Assembly: GCA_030141605.1 (NCBI GenBank)
Contig: JAQGDQ010000051.1
Location: 498,001-562,000 of the forward strand
Origin: Tubiluchus corallicola
Lineage: Eukaryota > Priapulida > Priapulimorpha > Priapulimorphida > Tubiluchidae
Direction: 5' to 3'
DNA length: 64,000 nucleotides
The position numbers were made by a program, and so were the translations under genes. This document shows positions 60,097 through 64,000 of the stretch, piece after piece. The notes beneath the pieces were generated by a model. It did no database searches. It saw only the letters and a program-made list of their open reading frames with translations, and was not told the origin of the DNA. How positions within the stretch are numbered: position 1 is the first letter of the stretch; each line of letters begins with the position of its first letter.

Positions 60097-60700
60097 TTAT
60101 TTGTTTCTGGGCCATTCAGATGTTTTCGCATTTTTAGATGCATATGATAATCAACATAATTATTACAATTATTCTTATTAATAGTTACCAAACTACAGGA
60201 AATGAAATTAGCTGTTCAAGTAGCATAATAGGAATATACACTATAATCTGCAACTTATTATGTCTTAACTAATGCAGCAACATGGGCCTACCTACAAGTG
60301 TGATAAGTTTAACACGTGTTTATGGCAGCTATTATAATCATCTAATAATCTTGTTGTTATAAAATCAATCATGCAGTTGTAATACTGTACTATTTCATTA
60401 AATTAATGTATGTGCTACTATGTGTGCCTTTCAAATTAGCCTGTTGCCCCAATTGCAGGAATACCTGTAATTGCAATAAATGATTCTTATTTTTTCCTTT
60501 ATTACACAACCACATTATTTATACTGATGGTCACCGTTGTATTTACTTTGAAAAATAAATTTTTTGAACTGAGGTTTTTTCACATTAGAATAGTGTGTAT
60601 TGTGCTGAAAAAAGTGCAAATATGAAGAAAGGCTAAATAAAATTGTAGTGGCATTGGTGATGCCTGCCACATGGCATGCGTCTGACAATGTATGTTGTCT
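60097..60700 (+). other. FHOD: FHOD 3' UTR with candidate poly(A) signals
   Basis: AATAAA occurs at 60475-60480, 60554-60559 and 60636-60641. The last is followed by a GT-rich stretch (TTGTAGTGGCATTGGTGATG), which makes it the best candidate for the cleavage region. The actual end is not visible from sequence. Confidence 0.5.
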
Positions 60701-60730
60701 GACAAAAGTAAGTTTTATTAGATACTGTAA

Positions 60731-61122
60731 CGTATTACATTGACGCTAACATCAATGTGGTGGAGACTGCATACATAGTACTAATGCACTTATTAAATAG
60801 TTCTTTCATATATAATGTAATATGAAATAATATTATAATACATAATACACATTACATTGAAGTTAACATCATTGGGGTGGAGACAAAATACATAGTACTA
60901 ATATACTTGTGAAATAGTTCTTTAGCATATTACATTGACGCTAACATCAACGTGGTGGAGACTGCATACATAGTACTAATGTACTTATCAAATAGTTCTT
61001 TCATATATAATGTAATATAAAATAATATTATAATACATAATACACATTACATTGACGTTAACATCATTGGGGTGGAGACAAAATACATAGTACTGATATA
61101 CTTGTGAAATAGTTCTTTCATA
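60731..61122 (+). repeat. Tandem duplication, two units of about 196 bp
   Basis: Each unit holds a longer half (ACATTGACGCTAACATCAAT...) and a shorter related half (ACATTGAAGTTAACATCATT / ACATTGACGTTAACATCATT), so there are four related sub-blocks. The second unit begins near 60927. No coding content. Confidence 0.85.
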
Positions 61123-61140
61123 TATAATATAATGAACTCC

Positions 61141-61440
61141 TTTGAATACCAGTTAGTTTTTGCATTCAAGATAATTATCATTATTGTGACAAAGAATTTG
61201 GGGTTGTAGCGGGTAAATATAGCCATATTTAAAATAAATACATGACTGTATATTTTATATGAGCAATAATATCTTAACATAGCTACTTGGAAGCAGAAAG
61301 TCGTGCGTTCGAGTCCCAATGGAGCTACACGATTTTTCAGACATTCCAGTATAAAGGAAAGGACAATCACTTAGCATATCATGCTTATTTTACTATTATC
61401 ACTTAACAGAAAAATATAACAAAGAAATTTACATGAAAAC
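61141..61440 (+). mobile_element. tRNA-derived SINE, copy 2
   Basis: Similar to 59333-59640. The B box is GCGTTCGAGTCC at 61305-61316, and the A-box-like stretch is TAACATAGCTACTTGG. The ORFs that overlap both copies on the minus strand are shadows. Confidence 0.7.
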
Positions 61441-61479
61441 TGTCTATAAAACTATATAATTACCATAAAATTCTATAAA

Positions 61480-62200
61480 AAATATAATTACCAATAAAAA
61501 AAATTGATATTCATAAGCATAGGAGCATGCAAGAGCATCGCTCTGTGAAAATAAAATTCACACATCTGTTGAAAGGAAAATGCTTTCAGTGCAAACTGAA
61601 AACAATTGTGCACAGAAATTTAAAACAAAAGTATATAGTACAATATTATATTCAAATTATAATACAAACTATGTACAATATATACGTACAATTTAGAAGG
61701 GGTGCGGATAAATAAAATTTGTGGAAAATACATACCATCATTAACATATGTATGATTATGAAAACGATTTAAAGTATGTATTTTTAACTTTGATTTAAAC
61801 CCGAAAAAAGTTTGATTTGTTTTAAATTTTGTGGCAGTTCATTTCAGAGTTAAACGGCTTGTGTAGTGATGGAATTTTTGTCATGTCTATTATTACAACG
61901 TGTTTGTCTAACAGGTGTCCTTAGGCTTGGTGCAACATCCGGGAGGAGTGAAAGCTGATTTTTAATGAAAGGGGTGTGAATATTATTGATATATTTGCAT
62001 AAAAATAGGATTGTGTATATATTTGTAAAATTGGAATTTTAAACATGGATTTTAAATCTATTGCAGAAGTTTGATTTGCAATGAGAGACCTTTTATTTGA
62101 ATAACCAAAGACCAACTTTAAGGCATGATTTTGAAGACTTTCACTTATTAGCTGTCTCTTGGCACTTCATGAAAAAGCATGCGTCCGTATAAAACGTGTG
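61480..62200 (-). mobile_element. LINE C-terminal fragment, minus strand
   Basis: Across frameshifts the minus strand reads RCNNRHDKNSITTQAV, then NELPQNLKQIKLFSG near 61830. This corresponds to the LWNxLPxxxKQIKSLSxFK block of the LINE at 41220. Upstream IFTPLSLKISF-like and IYTQSYFYANI-like blocks lie near 62000. It is heavily decayed. Confidence 0.55.
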
Positions 62201-62278
62201 TTAAAAAAAGAGTTTTACAAATTAAAAACTTTGTCTGTTTAGTTAGCTGACCTTTTACCTGCCGTAAGTAATTTCATT

Positions 62279-62360
62279 GGTATATATATATATATATATA
62301 TATATGTATCTTTCATGGTTAGCTAAAAATTATTACACTAGCCTTTTGTGGGCCTGTCTG

Positions 62361-62395
<35 letters not shown>

Positions 62396-62490
62396 ACCGA
62401 AATTAATATAATTCATAAGATTATTAGGTGAATATATATATACCACCGAAATTAATATAATTCATAAGATTATTAGGTGAAGGATAAGCG
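62279..62490. repeat. TA microsatellites and a 49-bp direct duplication
   Basis: (TA)n runs lie at about 62281-62304 and 62364-62391. The stretch starting ACCACCGAAATTAATATAAT is present twice, 49 bp apart (62393 and 62442). TTCGGTGG/CCACCGAA next to TATATA is also the flank of R1 copy 2 at about 9363, so these may be R1-associated insertion sites. Confidence 0.75.
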
Positions 62491-62579
62491 AAAATTAATG
62501 ATATTTTTATGTATTTCGTCATGTTTATAAATCGTCTATTTTACTGATACAATTTTTTTCCTTTTTTTGTGTGTATATA

Positions 62580-63130
62580 TATTCTAACTATTGCTTGTTA
62601 CTACAATGGAATGACGTCAAAACAATGAAAACGTCACTGTAGCTTCTAAGCGAGAATCGCCCGAAATGGAACCGCCAATCAACTCGTCACAGCTCCTCTT
62701 AGTGGAGGCTTCCTGAAATGTGGCCCAAATCACCATGTAGCCCGTTCCTCCTCTTTCTAAAGAACCATGTATCTCCTGAGAGTCCCACCAGACGTCGCTA
62801 GAACGTTTTTCCTACAGGGTGATTGGTCAAAATTTGAAAAAAATCGGGAGTTGGGTTCGGGAAAACGCCCGCAACGGGAAACCGTGACCCTCCCCATAAT
62901 TTTAAATATGACTACAACACTCACCGTCGAACGGGCTATTTAACCATTACCAGCACGGCTCTTTCTAGAGCTCCACAAATAAAAGGTATAAGTTTTGCAA
63001 AAAAAAAACTGCCGAAAAACAGCCATTTTTGGAGGTTTTTAGTCCCCGTTCCTCCCAATAAACCCCCAATGAGATGACACTAGATCAAGACCTTTCGTTT
63101 GATATGTTTGAATGGTGCCGTCGTCGGCAC
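62580..63130 (-). repeat. R1 repeat, copy 3, inverted
   Basis: The reverse complement follows R1 copy 1 block by block: GACGACGGCACCATT, CCTCCAAAAATGGCTGTTTT, TAGCCCGTTCGACGGTGAGT, AAAACGTTCTAGCGACG and the GACGAGTTGATTGG block. It is more diverged than copies 1 and 2 are from each other. Confidence 0.75.
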
Positions 63131-63545
63131 CACTATAAAACACTAGCACATTATAATATTACGTAGCACGTTGACTACTCAACTTTATTTTTTGCTCATG
63201 AAAATCTAGCAACAGCACAACGACTTTTAGAACACGACATCGCAAACATTAAAATGGCATTTACTAAAGCAGATTTCACGGTCGTTTCCCCTTTCTCAAA
63301 TGACAATATAATAAATATTTCAATGAAAGTATAAACTAATATAATAAAACAGGAAACCAGTGTGATTTTTCTAACTATCTGCATAGATAAACTTTCGTGG
63401 GATAACCGCTTTAACGATAAGATGCATTCGGAATGTTCTACTTACTGCAGATAACTAAACAGAAAAGTTAGTAATTTATAAAACTCTCATGCTACCCAAC
63501 TTTTTATACGGATGCATACTTTCACGAAGTTTCAAGAGATAGCTA
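63131..63545 (+). other. Stretch between R1 copies
   Basis: Nothing recognised. The ORF at 63196-63384 (-) has no known domain. Confidence 0.5.
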
Positions 63546-63725
63546 TAATCGTATCGGGGACCCCTGGAGAAACGGGGGGTGGGGGCGAAAAGCCTCCAAA
63601 AATGGCCATTTTTCGGCCGTTTTTCGCAAAACTCTTATTTCCGGAAAACGGGAATGGGCGAGGGTGGTGCTAACTATGGACAGATAGCCTGTTCAACGGT
63701 GGGTGTAGTGGGTGCAGTAGTATCA
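63546..63725 (+). repeat. R1 repeat, copy 4, truncated
   Basis: Contains the R1 core GCCTCCAAAAATGGCCATTT, CGGCCGTTTTTCGC, AACGGGAATGGGCGAGGG and the TTCAACGGTGGGTGTAGTGG block, then stops. It lies about 420 bp from inverted copy 3, so the two form an imperfect inverted pair. Confidence 0.7.
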
Positions 63726-64000
63726 CTTCCTTATTTTGTATTTTGTGATCGTATAGTATTCAAGTGATTTGTTATCTATATAGATTGTATAATAATTTAA
63801 TCGATTCGCTTCCTATGTAATTAATTGCTACAAGGTGATTTATCACCCGGCTCCTAGGGCTTTAGATGAGTCTATCGGGCGATAATCTTGTCCCTCAAGA
63901 CTGACACTTCGACTTCGCGTTGTGAGTAAAGTCTTTGACCCTAAAGCTATCTAGCCTTGCTCCCGCAATTGAGCTTTATCTAATTAATTAATGCAATGCG
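63726..64000. other. Right edge, with a short hairpin
   Basis: A stem of about 12 bp is formed by GATTTATCACCCG (about 63837) and CGGGCGATAATC (about 63878). This stretch is less A+T-rich than its surroundings. No gene is recognised. Confidence 0.4.

Noticed and set aside
1-64000. A second host protein-coding gene
   Set aside because: Apart from the formin exons, all recognisable coding sequence is retroelement-derived or broken. The remaining ORFs are short and lack domains or splice logic.

Overview
The window is animal nuclear DNA, A+T-rich, with long introns and many decayed transposons. On the + strand it holds one complete protein-coding gene, an FHOD-family formin (FHOD1/FHOD3 of vertebrates, Fhos of insects), built from 24 coding exons between 3769 and 60096. 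Every splice site follows GT-AG, every exon phase matches the next exon, and the summed coding length is 4635 nt, giving a 1544-residue protein. The organism is most likely an invertebrate. TTAGGG-type telomere-like sequence in one intron argues weakly against arthropods, but I cannot name the group.

Protein layout: exons 1-4 encode the N-terminal GTPase-binding-like fold, exons 4-9 the FH3/armadillo region, exons 10-13 and the first part of exon 14 a long Ser-rich linker (exon 12 alone is 1107 nt), exon 14 a short proline-rich FH1 and the start of FH2, exons 15-21 the actin-nucleating FH2 domain, and exons 22-24 the C-terminal autoregulatory DAD with its basic patch and phosphorylatable Ser/Thr.

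Region by region: 1-2200 is a decayed minus-strand LINE. 2540-3768 is the probable promoter and 5' UTR region. Intron 1 (8.2 kb) holds LINE fragments interrupted by a tandem pair of an unnamed GC-richer repeat, here called R1. Introns 2-22 hold further LINE pieces, a possible Penelope-like fragment, MITE-like elements with inverted termini, two minisatellites (28 bp and 24 bp), and a broken duplicate of exon 16. Intron 23 starts with a 5-kb array of 96 units of 52 bp. Each unit is a copy of the end of exon 23 together with its GTAAGT splice donor. Downstream of the gene are a tRNA-derived SINE copy, a 196-bp tandem duplication, another LINE tail, TA microsatellites and more R1 copies.

The most unusual signal is the 52-bp array: an exon-intron boundary of the formin's regulatory tail has been amplified about a hundredfold, so the true donor is followed by about 97 near-identical decoy donors. 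Second is a near-identical inverted pair of MITE-like elements in introns 7 and 22 that could pair in the pre-mRNA around exons 8-22. No second gene, RNA gene or CRISPR array is supported.
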